64,000 bases of DNA from Cedecea sp000277545 (GCA_050847315.1 CP193791.1), one strand, 5' to 3'; shown: positions 25,001 to 33,721, counted from the first letter of the stretch. Made by a program: numbers and translations. Notes: generated by a model not told the origin, from the sequence alone.

Positions 25001-25480
25001 ACCAGCACCGCAGCAGCGGCTACAACAGCTGCGGCATGGACTCCAGCGGCTATACTCTCATCCGTGGCATCAATGGGTACGGCTGCAGCCATAGGGCTTG
25101 GAGCGGTGGCTGGGGTTGTTGGGGCTAATCTGCTGGGTAAGCGTAAAAACGGCGGACCAGTAACTGCGGGAGGGATGTATCAGGTTGGCGAGGGCGGCAT
25201 GCCTGAGATTTACCAGGCCAGCACCGGTAAGCAGTACATGATACCCGGTGATAACGGCAAGGTGATAAGCAACAAGGATATGACCGCAGTGGGCGGTGGC
25301 GGGGTGGTAATTAACATCCAGAACTACACGTCATCCTCGGTTGATGCACAGGCAAGTACCGACGGAAATGGCGGTCTGACCGTTGATGTCATCGTTGCAG
25401 ACCTGAACAATGGCGGCCCGATCAGTAATGCCATAACCAGCAACATGAACGTTAAACGCACTCCGAGGGGGCAGGGCTGA
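22055..25480 (+). CDS. Tail tape measure protein
   Basis: A 1,141-residue protein, the longest frame in the window. It starts at ATG 22055 behind CGGAGAAA. The N-terminal part ('VDLETKGLMDSVKRAKGG', then 'TARSSLEATATLYSRLERATRSYG'-like) is the lambda H-type tape-measure domain. Long Ala/Gln/Lys-rich coiled regions follow, with a hydrophobic Ala-rich stretch near residues 970-1035. It sets tail length and enters the host envelope during injection. Confidence 0.92.
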   Translation: MAQDLGGIYYEVDLETKGLMDSVKRAKGGLDSLGSSTSGLSNGLDKAGRSASSTASSFSGLSRVAASLMAILSVQQVAQYADAWTTLNNKLSNAIRPNQQLADVTETVFNITQQTRSSLEATATLYSRLERATRSYGASASELANLTTIINQGFIVSGATAQEAKNAVIQLSQGLASGALRGQEFNSVNEQGNRLIVALADSMGVTVGKMRELAAQGKLTTDVVVKGLLSQGDAIGKEFANTTTTISQALEVAGNNITKFFGENSTVKSGVATFNSSIVSISENIDVLGVALTGVAAIMGSRYVGALTMATQAKVSGVTATIRQQKAEYDNAKATIASAQAEIKNSQAIIASEQAKARQLATQAAINKQYGLSVSYQAEYAAIQKNIVAADNAAAAAKARLAAATQQASVANRVYAASATLLKGALSFIGGPAGAAMLAATAIYYFYQKAQQAKQESIDFADSLDGLTAKMKQLSAVQIAAAIAKTEQSIIDQQDAIGDLRAEYDRLEQKKTFIEQAAQIRGAAAVADDLAEANRSLAIQAGKVEEAENKLSRTTSSLGLLRAQANGQFREGIDLLRRDGEEAGTVAGIMSNLGNAINIAAKAKEKFNASSLMVERPAKVQEYLDKLSSQVDLQSEINDKKRAQLKAEQEIRALGGIEQDVNLARQRAGAEYDALQAQKESKKEAKDSAAQAKKTGNEQESVAQKLSNLKQQSDLAAESTRELSREQTILNAQQSLGKGATDAQIAQAGEYAAKKWDVANSIKAQAAAEKLIPERQESTRYAQEARDLKTALDAKKITQDEFNQATERAEQQHQSNIAKIRSDAVVSPQQEAAGTIDPVQQLANEHARKLALIKQFESDRTITEQQGIALRNAANRQFEMQRVEAQWEIWRQQSLGSEAAAAAFDSFAGNASNALTGIITRSMTAEDALRSIGSNALNSLVNTFVQMGVEWVKSAIMGQAAQTAAIGTVTAVQTAAVATQTATSTAAAATTAAAWTPAAILSSVASMGTAAAIGLGAVAGVVGANLLGKRKNGGPVTAGGMYQVGEGGMPEIYQASTGKQYMIPGDNGKVISNKDMTAVGGGGVVINIQNYTSSSVDAQASTDGNGGLTVDVIVADLNNGGPISNAITSNMNVKRTPRGQG

Positions 25481-25977
25481 TGCCAATTATCGACTATCCA
25501 GACTGGCTGCCGCTGGCGCAGAAGACCAGCAAAAACATGACGCTCGATACCGGGTTCCAGACCGATCAGCCAGCGGTCGGCCCGGCTATCTTTGAGAGCC
25601 AGACCGATGACCTGAAGGTTACCTGGTCGCTGACGTGGATTTTCACCCTAGCGCAAGAGCGAGCATTTCAGCAGTGGTTACGCAGCCCTAACTATCTCAA
25701 CCGTGGCCTGAACTGGTTCAGGATGAATATCAATCTTGGTGGGAGTGGACTACAACTGCAGGAGTTGCATTTCACACAGATGCCAGTGCAAACCAGTATT
25801 GACGGAAGTGCCGTTACTTGGACTGGAACGGTTATAGCCAATCATCTCTACAACGCAGACGACGAATTCGACGACATCATTGTTGAACTGCCGCAGCCTT
25901 GGGATAGCCGGTTGGATATCGTTGTGACGGGTTATCCGGACGGGCGTGATCCAGAATCATTACCGAGGGCTCCATAA
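25480..25977 (+). CDS. Minor tail protein
   Basis: A 165-residue protein starting in the stop of the tape measure gene (TGATG). It is aromatic-rich with likely beta structure, in the distal tail protein position of lambda M/L-type genes. I do not recognise a specific family. Confidence 0.68.
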   Translation: MPIIDYPDWLPLAQKTSKNMTLDTGFQTDQPAVGPAIFESQTDDLKVTWSLTWIFTLAQERAFQQWLRSPNYLNRGLNWFRMNINLGGSGLQLQELHFTQMPVQTSIDGSAVTWTGTVIANHLYNADDEFDDIIVELPQPWDSRLDIVVTGYPDGRDPESLPRAP

Positions 25978-26447
25978 TGCCTAGCTTCAGGGAGTACAAG
26001 CAGCAGCGCCCGACGCGCGGCCTGTTCGACACCATGACCTTCTATCACCCATCGTTTGGCTATGTCCGCCTGGTCGATAAGCAGTTCTTCCCGAAGACGC
26101 TTGGTGGCCAGACTTACACGCCAGCGCGATTTGAGATTGAAGAAAGTCAGCAGAGCGGTACGCCGGTGATCGACGCGACGGTAAAGCTTGGGAGGCTGTC
26201 TACAGATATCAAATCGCTGATGAAGAAATGGAAAGGCGCGGCGAGGCTGACAGCCATCACGGCCACGAGACAGGTATTCGACAGCGGAGACGTATCGGTG
26301 CCGATCAAGTCGTGGCAGTTATATGTCAAAACGGTGGATATCGACGCTGAAGCGGCATCCGTCACCTTGTCTGTCACTAATCCGCTGAACAACAATATAG
26401 GTCGACTTTATGATCCACTCGAATACACCGGTCTGCAGTACCTCTGA
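25977..26447 (+). CDS. DUF1833-like minor tail protein
   Basis: A 156-residue protein starting at TAATG. 'TFYHPSFGYVRLVDKQFF' and the C-terminal 'NNNIGRLYDPLEYTGLQYL' fit the DUF1833 tail-tip family. It is coupled to its neighbours and would form part of the baseplate hub. Confidence 0.75.
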   Translation: MPSFREYKQQRPTRGLFDTMTFYHPSFGYVRLVDKQFFPKTLGGQTYTPARFEIEESQQSGTPVIDATVKLGRLSTDIKSLMKKWKGAARLTAITATRQVFDSGDVSVPIKSWQLYVKTVDIDAEAASVTLSVTNPLNNNIGRLYDPLEYTGLQYL

Positions 26448-26826
26448 TTTTATAAGTAAGGTGATTGGCACGCCGTGGGCTAACCGGGCTTGCTCGTTCG
26501 ACAGGGTCGACTGCTGGGGCCTAGTGGTGCTGTATTACCGCCACGTTCTCGGCATTGAACTGCACCAGACTCCGGACTACGAAGCCAAGGAAGACTTCTT
26601 CACATGCTATCAGGGCGACGTGGTTTTCTGGCGCCAGATTGATAAACCGGTAGAAGGCGGAATATTCGTCGGGTATCGAGGGTCGCAACCGGCTCATGTT
26701 GGCCTGGTTCTGAATCGTAAGGCGCTGCACTCTCGCGGCGAGAACGGAAGCGTGCGCATGGATTCGTTACTGGTCATTCAGCGGGCATTTACCAAAGTGG
26801 AGTTTTTCAAATATGGCGTTGATTGA
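26410..26826 (+). CDS. NlpC/P60-like tail-tip peptidase
   Basis: A 138-residue protein with Cys in RVDCWGLVV (about residue 38) and His in QPAHVGLVL, fitting the Cys-His arrangement of NlpC/P60 peptidases such as lambda K. It probably cuts peptidoglycan cross-links during DNA entry. It overlaps both flanking genes. Confidence 0.8.
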   Translation: MIHSNTPVCSTSDFISKVIGTPWANRACSFDRVDCWGLVVLYYRHVLGIELHQTPDYEAKEDFFTCYQGDVVFWRQIDKPVEGGIFVGYRGSQPAHVGLVLNRKALHSRGENGSVRMDSLLVIQRAFTKVEFFKYGVD

Positions 26827-29290
26827 GCTTCAGCGTTTCCCGGGAACGCCAAAAGAACGCTTCAGGGTGCCAAACGGCACCCTTTTTTATGACTGGCTGG
26901 CTGCTAACGATTGCTCACTCCACAGTGACCTAATGATCGTCCGAAACGGCGTGAAGCTGAGTGACGATGATGATCTTGCTATTGAGCTGAGCGAGCTGGA
27001 CTGTATCCAGATATTTGACCAGCCGAAAGGCATCGTTGGCGACATACTGAGCCCAATCTTCAAAGTTGTTAGTCAGGTGTTTTCGTTTCTGGCACCAAAG
27101 CCTGCTATCGCAAACACCGGTGGAAACAGCGTCGACTCCCCGAACAACAGCCTGACGGGCCAGACCAACACCGCTCGTGTTTACAAAGCAAAGCCTGATA
27201 TTTACGGACAGGTTCGCTCTTTCCCGGATTTGATACAGGAATCAATTTTTGAATACGTCAGGCAGAGCGATATCGACGGAGGATTGAAATACGTCACTGA
27301 ATGGATGTGCGTAGGTATCGGAACCTACGATTATTCATCTGTTCGTTATTCTGAGTCCAGTCTGGGGTCGCTTGCCGGCGCGTCATTTCAGTTTTACCAG
27401 CCAGGTGAGGTGATACCTGAGATTGTAGAAGGTTACGGCTTTGATGATGTCGATGGACAGGAAGTTCCAGGACAGAATGAGGCAAGCAACTTCCCTGTTG
27501 AGAGCGCAACAGCTAACACCATTGTGAGCGGTACATACTCCGGTGGACAGATAGCGATGAAAATTGTGAAACAGGCTGAGTTTGAATACTTTATCGGTCT
27601 TGCTCTTCCGCACGCTGTCACTTTCACAATAAGCGTAACTTATCCAACGCCGACAGGCGATATAACAAAAGACGCCACATTTGCTGGCACACTTATCAGT
27701 GCATCAGAGTCTGATGACGGTTCCTTGGTGAATCCAGTCAAATGGTACACATTCACAATGGATAAACTTGATGGTCCCGCTGACGTACCTTCCAACGCGA
27801 CGATTAACACAACTAAGTTTGTCCTGAACGACAACGAAGCACTTGTGGTGGGGCCATTCTTCTCACCCGTCGAGTCCTCGCAACTTTGGATACATACACA
27901 GTCTCAGTTGGGTGGCGATCACTCGACATTTTGGAAGGTTGTTATCTGGAAGATAGATGATGAGCATAACCAGATACCAGGAACTGAGCAGACATTTAAC
28001 TTTGCCCAGGGAACGCCGCACCACTCAGCCAGTGAGGTTTTTTACAGAACGGCGAAAATCACACCGAATGGCGGTTTTGGTAAGTATGCAATCAATTTTC
28101 AGCGTACTGACAACTCCAGCGATGCAAGCGTACTCAAAGTAGAGGAGATTCATGCGGTAAATATCAGGGCCAATGTCGTGCACCCGACCGACACTCTGGT
28201 TCGAGTACGCGTTAGAGCCACTGAAAACGCGCTCGGAAGCCGTGAGCGTAAATATAATGCTTTGGTAACCCGGCATACCATTTCCTACAACCTGAACACG
28301 CAGTCAGTTGACTACACGTTGCGAGCTTCGCGCTCCTTTGCAGATGCCGTGGCACACACTTGGTTAATCATGGGTGAGCAGTCGGTGAGCAGTATTGACC
28401 TGTACGGTCTTTATTCCATCGCCGAGAGTCTGCCAGATAATCGCCTGGGCTACTTCGACTACACATTTGACGATGAAAACGACTCGCTCGGTGATAGGGT
28501 ACAGGCAATCTGCAATGCGGCATCTGTCATAGCGTATTGGGATGATGGTGTACTGACGTTTACCCGTGATCAAAAAGTTGTTCACCCGGCCGCCGTTTTC
28601 AATCGGGCGAATATGAAGACGGACGAGTACAAAATGACGTACGAGGCTACGCTTCCTGGTGGCTACGATGGCGTTCAGGTGTCCTACGTTCATCCGACCA
28701 CGAACAACAAGACCTACATTAACTACCGCGTACTGAGCGGCGCCATTGTCGAGCAGGAAGCAGAGAACCCGAACAAGCTGGAGATAGTCGGCTTCCGTAA
28801 CGAGTACCAGGCGCGGGAGCGCGCGCTACGCGAAACAAAGCGTCTGATCTACTCACGGGTGAAGATGAACGCCAAAGTGTTTGAAGACGGAATTATGCAA
28901 GTCGGTAGCGTCGTTCAGATAGCTGATATCTATGACAGTAACCAGCAGCAGGGTTACATCACGGGGCGTACTGGGAATAACTTTGATACAAGCGAGCCAA
29001 TCATGTTTACCAGCTCGATGTATGTCCTGGTGACAGACAACCTTGGCAATCCCACACTTCGATACCCGGCAATCCCCCGTAATGACACTAAATATGGCTT
29101 CACTGCGGCGATCCCCAGCATACAACTCAATATATGGAACGGAGAAACTGTGCAGCTCCCGTCGCGCTATCTGATTGCGACCGTGGAAGAACTAGACAGT
29201 CAACTATGGACTGTCAACAGCATCAAACCAAACACTGATAACACAGTCTCTCTAAGCGTCGCAGAATATAGCGATTTGATTTACCCATAA
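26813..29290 (+). CDS. Central tail / host-specificity protein (J-like hub)
   Basis: An 825-residue protein following the NlpC-like gene, the position of lambda I/J. It contains an N-terminal tail-assembly-like portion (to ~85), hydrophobic 'VGDILSPIFKVVSQVFSFLA', and central tail-hub domains of the phage tail protein (gpJ) type around 'RVRATENALGSRERKYNALV'. It makes the tail-tip hub and contributes to receptor contact. An unusual terminator-like hairpin lies in its coding sequence at 26864. Confidence 0.82.
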   Translation: MALIELQRFPGTPKERFRVPNGTLFYDWLAANDCSLHSDLMIVRNGVKLSDDDDLAIELSELDCIQIFDQPKGIVGDILSPIFKVVSQVFSFLAPKPAIANTGGNSVDSPNNSLTGQTNTARVYKAKPDIYGQVRSFPDLIQESIFEYVRQSDIDGGLKYVTEWMCVGIGTYDYSSVRYSESSLGSLAGASFQFYQPGEVIPEIVEGYGFDDVDGQEVPGQNEASNFPVESATANTIVSGTYSGGQIAMKIVKQAEFEYFIGLALPHAVTFTISVTYPTPTGDITKDATFAGTLISASESDDGSLVNPVKWYTFTMDKLDGPADVPSNATINTTKFVLNDNEALVVGPFFSPVESSQLWIHTQSQLGGDHSTFWKVVIWKIDDEHNQIPGTEQTFNFAQGTPHHSASEVFYRTAKITPNGGFGKYAINFQRTDNSSDASVLKVEEIHAVNIRANVVHPTDTLVRVRVRATENALGSRERKYNALVTRHTISYNLNTQSVDYTLRASRSFADAVAHTWLIMGEQSVSSIDLYGLYSIAESLPDNRLGYFDYTFDDENDSLGDRVQAICNAASVIAYWDDGVLTFTRDQKVVHPAAVFNRANMKTDEYKMTYEATLPGGYDGVQVSYVHPTTNNKTYINYRVLSGAIVEQEAENPNKLEIVGFRNEYQARERALRETKRLIYSRVKMNAKVFEDGIMQVGSVVQIADIYDSNQQQGYITGRTGNNFDTSEPIMFTSSMYVLVTDNLGNPTLRYPAIPRNDTKYGFTAAIPSIQLNIWNGETVQLPSRYLIATVEELDSQLWTVNSIKPNTDNTVSLSVAEYSDLIYP
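26864..26888 (+). terminator. Terminator-like hairpin inside a coding sequence
   Basis: AGGGTGCC / GGCACCCT is a perfect 8-bp GC-rich stem with loop AAAC, followed by six T. It lies about 50 nt into the central tail gene. It has all sequence features of an intrinsic terminator. Confidence 0.6.
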
Positions 29291-29312
29291 CCCTCGATTT
29301 TTTAACACCACA

Positions 29313-29336
29313 ACCCGGCCATGTGCCGGGTTTTTT
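29313..29336 (+). terminator. Intrinsic terminator before the fiber gene
   Basis: Stem ACCCGGC / GCCGGGT with loop CATGT and six T. Confidence 0.85.
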
Positions 29337-29348
29337 ATTGGAAAAATT

Positions 29349-30866
29349 ATGGCTACCCAACCAACTAATAACGCAGTGCCAAGTGAATCGCCTCGCGACC
29401 TGAAGTTTAACGCCGGCAAAATCGACGAGTTTGTTACGTCTCAGGGTTGGACTTATATCGATCGATTCGGTGGCAAACATTACACTATCGAGGGCATCAA
29501 CTATCTCGCTCAGCAGGTGATGAATGCATTTGGCTACGTAACGCTGACCGGCGTAACTTTCACAACTGGCGCAACAGTTTCAAACCCAAATGAAGTGCTC
29601 TTTAACACTGCTGATAACTCATACTATAAGTGGTCTGGATCATTTGCATCTGGTCGGAAAGATGTGTCTCCTAATTCAACACCAGAATCATCGGGAGGGA
29701 TTGGGCCGGGTAAGTGGCTGAGTGTTGGTGACACAGTTCTTCGCTCTGACCTGTCGAAAGAAGATGGGCTAAAACTCATTGGTCAAAAGGTAAACTACGG
29801 CATCCCATCGAGCTCATCACTCACGCAGGGATTAATGTGGATATTTGACAAAGTAAAAGGTTATTTGCGAATTGGCGGTTCTGATCTTGAGCCGCTTGAT
29901 GATGAAAAGAACTTCTGGCGAGGGCTCCCTTCTCGAAACTCCTGGGGCGACCCTGCCATGATCGGAGATTACTCCGTATCATTTAACCGTAATGGTGCGT
30001 CCTTTGCTGTGTACACATCCACATTTGGACATGACTGCGTAACTTATGGTGTTGCATCTATTGCTGGTGGGGCGGGAAGTGCAACTGGCGATCCTGATCA
30101 TATAACATCTCCAAATGGAGAGGGTTATTGTTCTGTAGCTATTGGTAAAAATGTCCTTGCATTGGGTTCAAAGTCAGCAGCATTCTGTGAAGAAACAGAA
30201 GCTTTGTCCAGGGCGGCTTTTGCTGCTGGTTATCTCACCCAGGCCAGGGGAGGTTTCACATCAGATCCTGGAGGAGTTGCAAGCGATGGTATTGGTGCGA
30301 CAGCTTTCGGATATAGAGCCCGCGCTGCTGGAGACGGATCAATTGCTATAGGAAAAAACATTCAGGCATATGGCGGCTCAATTGCAATAGGTTCTGGTAT
30401 CAACGATGGCAGTCCAGCTGTTAACAGTAATGCGAGATCAGGCGCTCTTTTTGCAAACTCTTTAATACCGGCTATTGCATGGACCCCTGCAGGTGGCGGA
30501 GCTAGTGACATGCCCTTTGTAGGCATTCACACTCTTTATCCAAAAGAACCTCTTGATATATTAATGCCAAATGGGACGAATGCTGCTTTCAGGATTGACG
30601 GAACTGGAACAGCCAGGATCAAGCTGCAGGGAACATCTAACAGTGGTGCATCATTAGATATCGCATCTTTGGAATGGACGAGCTCAAATGGTGGGAGCTC
30701 TGTAGGAACATTGAAGATAAACATGAATAACGGAGCGCAGAGCATTGAACTATCAGGTGATGGAATGATGTCTCTTAAAAATGTGAAAACTCTTGCGGAA
30801 ATATCCGGTGCCCCTGCGGGCACCATCTATAAGGATGCTTCAAACTTCCTGAAAATTGTGGTTTAA
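29349..30866 (+). CDS. Tail fiber/spike with YadA-head-like repeats
   Basis: A 505-residue protein. The N-terminal ~110 residues resemble tailspike virion-binding domains ('SPRDLKFNAGKIDEFVTS' and a 'TADNSYYKW' segment). Residues ~260-360 have repeats of the trimeric-autotransporter head type (SVAIGKNVLALGSKS, SIAIGKNIQAYG, SIAIGSGI). The C-terminal part is beta-rich. It should bind the host surface as a trimer. Its stop overlaps the stop of the convergent SGNH gene (TTAA). Confidence 0.82.
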   Translation: MATQPTNNAVPSESPRDLKFNAGKIDEFVTSQGWTYIDRFGGKHYTIEGINYLAQQVMNAFGYVTLTGVTFTTGATVSNPNEVLFNTADNSYYKWSGSFASGRKDVSPNSTPESSGGIGPGKWLSVGDTVLRSDLSKEDGLKLIGQKVNYGIPSSSSLTQGLMWIFDKVKGYLRIGGSDLEPLDDEKNFWRGLPSRNSWGDPAMIGDYSVSFNRNGASFAVYTSTFGHDCVTYGVASIAGGAGSATGDPDHITSPNGEGYCSVAIGKNVLALGSKSAAFCEETEALSRAAFAAGYLTQARGGFTSDPGGVASDGIGATAFGYRARAAGDGSIAIGKNIQAYGGSIAIGSGINDGSPAVNSNARSGALFANSLIPAIAWTPAGGGASDMPFVGIHTLYPKEPLDILMPNGTNAAFRIDGTGTARIKLQGTSNSGASLDIASLEWTSSNGGSSVGTLKINMNNGAQSIELSGDGMMSLKNVKTLAEISGAPAGTIYKDASNFLKIVV

Positions 30867-31978
30867 GAAAAGTCATCGCCAAGGAAGGCGGTTAACAATG
30901 CTTCCGCTATAACTCTATGGCCCATATCTGCCGGGTGGTTAGCGCCATTGCCAGTAATCGCGTAAATGTTTTTTCGCTGAAGCATCTGAACCCAGACGTT
31001 AGTTATATCGACAAATGTCACATGATTATATTTGAGAGATAATTTTTTCAACTCTGCGCTGTATAGCGGGAAATACTCCTTCTTCGGTAGCACCCATTCA
31101 GGATTCGGAAGGGTAGAAGAAAGCAGTACGATTCGTGCATTACTATTTTTGCTTTTTATATTTTTTATCAAAGCATCAATGTTAAATGCGTAATCTTTAG
31201 CTGGCAAATCGTTAGCGTCGTTCATGCCGAATGCCAAAACATAAACGTCAGAGTTAAATTTAGTTAGCCTTCCATCTGTATTGTAATACGCATTGCCTGT
31301 TGTCCATCCCGGCACCGATGGATTGTAGTAATGATATTCCCCACCTTTCACCATAGCCATGTAAGCAGACACAAGGCCAACATATGGTGGCTGGTGTGGC
31401 TCCGAGTAGATGTCGGTAGCATTAGCGCCGAAAGTGATGCTATCCCCGTAATACGTAACTTTCATGTCATTCAAACTATTAACGTAATTACGTAAGTCTG
31501 TAACCCCGCCGCTCATCTTGAGGTACAGGCGATCTGACTTCTTGTAAGAAGCTGAAATCTGATACTTCTGATATTCAGGAGTTAAGTTAATGTTGAAGGT
31601 TTTATCTTCTTTGGTTGGCTTGCTGAACCCTTTCTTTGCCACAGGAATACTTGATCCCTGTAAAATCTGCACCATGTCTCCTGACACTTTAAAATCAAAA
31701 TATTTACGATAGAGTTCACCAGTGGTCTGATTAAACATCATTATCGGGCCAGTTGGCTTGAATAAAAGGCGATCGCTTTTAAAATCTTCAGATGCATAAA
31801 TAGTATCTGAATAGATGAATTTACCGCCAAAAAATGAAGGGTGAATATTGAATTTATTCACAATATAATTACTGCACTTAACATCTTTACATGTTGTGTA
31901 GTTATCTGGTGTAGCGGGTATTTCAGCAAGAACACTGAATGACGCCGACAGCAATGATGCAACAATTAATTTGTTCAT
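30863..31978 (-). CDS. Secreted SGNH/GDSL-type hydrolase
   Basis: A 371-residue protein with signal peptide (MNKLIVASLLSASFSVLAEI). A mid-length N-terminal beta-rich part precedes an SGNH domain from ~residue 170: block I YYGDSITFGAN with the Ser, block III GMNDAN, and block V GANHPADMGH with the catalytic Asp/His. It would act in the periplasm or outside as an esterase or O-acetyltransferase on surface polysaccharide. It overlaps the acyltransferase gene by 4 nt and is probably co-transcribed with it. It is unlike the phage genes in composition. Confidence 0.82.
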   Translation of the reverse strand: MNKLIVASLLSASFSVLAEIPATPDNYTTCKDVKCSNYIVNKFNIHPSFFGGKFIYSDTIYASEDFKSDRLLFKPTGPIMMFNQTTGELYRKYFDFKVSGDMVQILQGSSIPVAKKGFSKPTKEDKTFNINLTPEYQKYQISASYKKSDRLYLKMSGGVTDLRNYVNSLNDMKVTYYGDSITFGANATDIYSEPHQPPYVGLVSAYMAMVKGGEYHYYNPSVPGWTTGNAYYNTDGRLTKFNSDVYVLAFGMNDANDLPAKDYAFNIDALIKNIKSKNSNARIVLLSSTLPNPEWVLPKKEYFPLYSAELKKLSLKYNHVTFVDITNVWVQMLQRKNIYAITGNGANHPADMGHRVIAEALLTAFLGDDFS

Positions 31979-33048
31979 TTAGCTTTTCCGTATGCTTTTT
32001 TCTTTATCCAGCCATTAACAGGCTTCTCAATAAACTTATAGCATGCAAGGGCGATAATCTGGCAGTAGATGTAATAGACGATAACATAAGGAGCTATGCT
32101 CACCGTCTTATCGAGACCAAACTGTGTCCAGATAAACAGAAATACTGGCGCTGAAATACCATGGGACAGGTACAGGCTGTAAGATGAGTCGCCCAGCAGC
32201 AGGAAAGTTCGATTGTGAGGAATTACCCCTTCAAGGCTCAGCGCTGACCAGACAATCACGAACGCCGGGGTGCCCCATGTCAGCAGTCGGGAATAATCGT
32301 TATAAGCAAAAACACCCGAGTTAGCGAAAGCAAAAAGCGGGAAGAAAGAAGCAATACCCACCCACGCCAGCCACTTCGGCAGAACGCATCCTGCGGAATA
32401 CATCCGGTACAGATACATTCCAAGGATAAATTCTATAAACATCTGGCTTGATAGCGTTACCAGAACCTTACTTTCGCCGTGAGCCAGTGCATTACCTGCG
32501 CCGAAAACTACTAGGGCGCAGACTGAATAAAACTCGAGTGAGTTGGCTTTTTTAATACCAATCGCAAGCAGGCCCGCAAGCAAGAAATAAAACAGGAATT
32601 CAAACTGCAAAGTCCAGCCTATGCCAAGGATTGGTGGCTTGTCGAAGTTCATGAACGTCATCGTTTTGATGATCCACATGAGGTCTAGCCGCGAGCCGTT
32701 GAAGATATACGCAAAGTCTGCCGTTGGATGGGATATAGCACCTGAATCAACAAGCCAGGAAGTAAACACAACAACTAATGTTGCTACTAGGTATAGAGGC
32801 CAGATTCGGGTTATGCGGCGTTTAATGAATCCCAGCGGCGTTAACTTTGGCGTCATGCCATCTTTATAGAGACCGCCATAAATGATGTACGGCATGATGA
32901 AGCCGCTGATGATGAAGAATATGTCAACGCCGACGCCACCAAGGTTTGTAATCTGCGGTGTGATGCCATAAACGGCCAGGTTAGCATGAGCATAAATCAC
33001 GAGGAATGCGGCAAGGAACCGCAAATACTGAATGTTGGCAATCATCAT
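31975..33048 (-). CDS. Acyltransferase-3 family membrane protein (O-antigen acetylase-like)
   Basis: A 357-residue polytopic protein with ~10 hydrophobic segments. It has the AT3 hallmarks: 'QYLRFLAAFLVIYAHANL' with R and H, 'GGVGVDIFFIISGF', 'RRITRIWPLYL' and 'FIEKP' near the C-terminus. AT3 enzymes carry acyl groups across the membrane for sugar O-acetylation. ATG 33048 is chosen; ATG 33045 and TTG 33051 are close alternatives. Paired with the SGNH gene and next to the fiber gene, it probably changes the host surface (lysogenic conversion). Confidence 0.85.
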   Translation of the reverse strand: MMIANIQYLRFLAAFLVIYAHANLAVYGITPQITNLGGVGVDIFFIISGFIMPYIIYGGLYKDGMTPKLTPLGFIKRRITRIWPLYLVATLVVVFTSWLVDSGAISHPTADFAYIFNGSRLDLMWIIKTMTFMNFDKPPILGIGWTLQFEFLFYFLLAGLLAIGIKKANSLEFYSVCALVVFGAGNALAHGESKVLVTLSSQMFIEFILGMYLYRMYSAGCVLPKWLAWVGIASFFPLFAFANSGVFAYNDYSRLLTWGTPAFVIVWSALSLEGVIPHNRTFLLLGDSSYSLYLSHGISAPVFLFIWTQFGLDKTVSIAPYVIVYYIYCQIIALACYKFIEKPVNGWIKKKAYGKAK

Positions 33049-33051
33049 CAA

Positions 33052-33374
33052 CTTTCTTGTCTGTTAAAAGGCGAATGATTCTAACAGTTAAGAGGAATCT
33101 GATCATTCTGTTTGCGGGTTAGAGCAAAGCCACAGATGGCGTCGATTCGTCTAGCGCTGATGACATGTGTCATCTTCATGGCATGGGGCATGGATGGGAC
33201 AAAAAACTAGCGCGAGGTTGCGTGAACTTACCAACAGCTCAAACACTCTCGCGCTAAATCTCTGTCTTGAATCGTGATGTTTCCTGTTCTTTCTCTATCT
33301 TACAATTTAACTCCTCATATGATGAACATGCAGGTTTAGTTGATTAAGCTATTTGATTTTACTGAATAATTTAA
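33052..33374. other. Noncoding stretch with integrase-end remnant and inverted repeat
   Basis: No intact gene. On the minus strand about 33135-33205 one frame reads VPSMPHAMKMTHVIS, a second version of the integrase C-terminus encoded at 33375-33425. TAGCGCGAG (33208-33216) and CTCGCGCTA (33248-33256) are perfect inverted repeats. This appears to be the attachment-site side of an old integrase. Confidence 0.5.
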
Positions 33375-33650
33375 TCAAATCACTTTTGCGTGGGGCATGG
33401 ATGGGGCAAATGACGATAATTTCTGGTTCAGAATGGCTTCGGCAAGCAGTTTCTTGAGCCTGGCGTTCTCTTCCTCAAGCGACTTCAGGCGCTTAACCTC
33501 GGGCACCTCCATACCGCCATACTTCTTACGCCAGGTGTAAAAGGTGGCGTCGGAAATGGCGTGCTTACGGCTGAGCTCACGGGCAGAAACCCCGGCTTCA
33601 GCCTCGCGGAGGATACTGATGATCTGTTCGTCGGAAAAACGCTTCTTCAT
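33375..33650 (-). pseudogene. Chimeric frame: IS3-family OrfA fused to an integrase C-terminus
   Basis: A 91-codon frame. The first ~73 codons are the start of an IS3-family OrfA (KKRFSDEQIISILREAEAG, helix-turn-helix, then a leucine-zipper-like 'SLEEENARLKKLLAEA'). The last ~17 (NQKLSSFAPSMPHAKVI) match the C-terminus of a phage integrase rather than a transposase. The join shows an internal deletion that removed the rest of the IS and part of the integrase. No functional transposase remains. Confidence 0.75.
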
Positions 33651-33721
33651 GGGAATGTCCTCATGTGGCTTATGAAGACATTACTAACATCGGTGTGTAT
33701 TAATCAACGGGGAGCATGTCA
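33428..33721 (-). mobile_element. Truncated IS3-family element (left end and partial orfA)
   Basis: On the minus strand the element starts TGACATGCTCCCCGTTGATT at about 33721, runs through a short leader and into orfA, then is cut near codon 73. The right end and orfB are missing. The first TGA of the IS terminates the interrupted integrase frame. The exact inner breakpoint is approximate. Confidence 0.72.
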
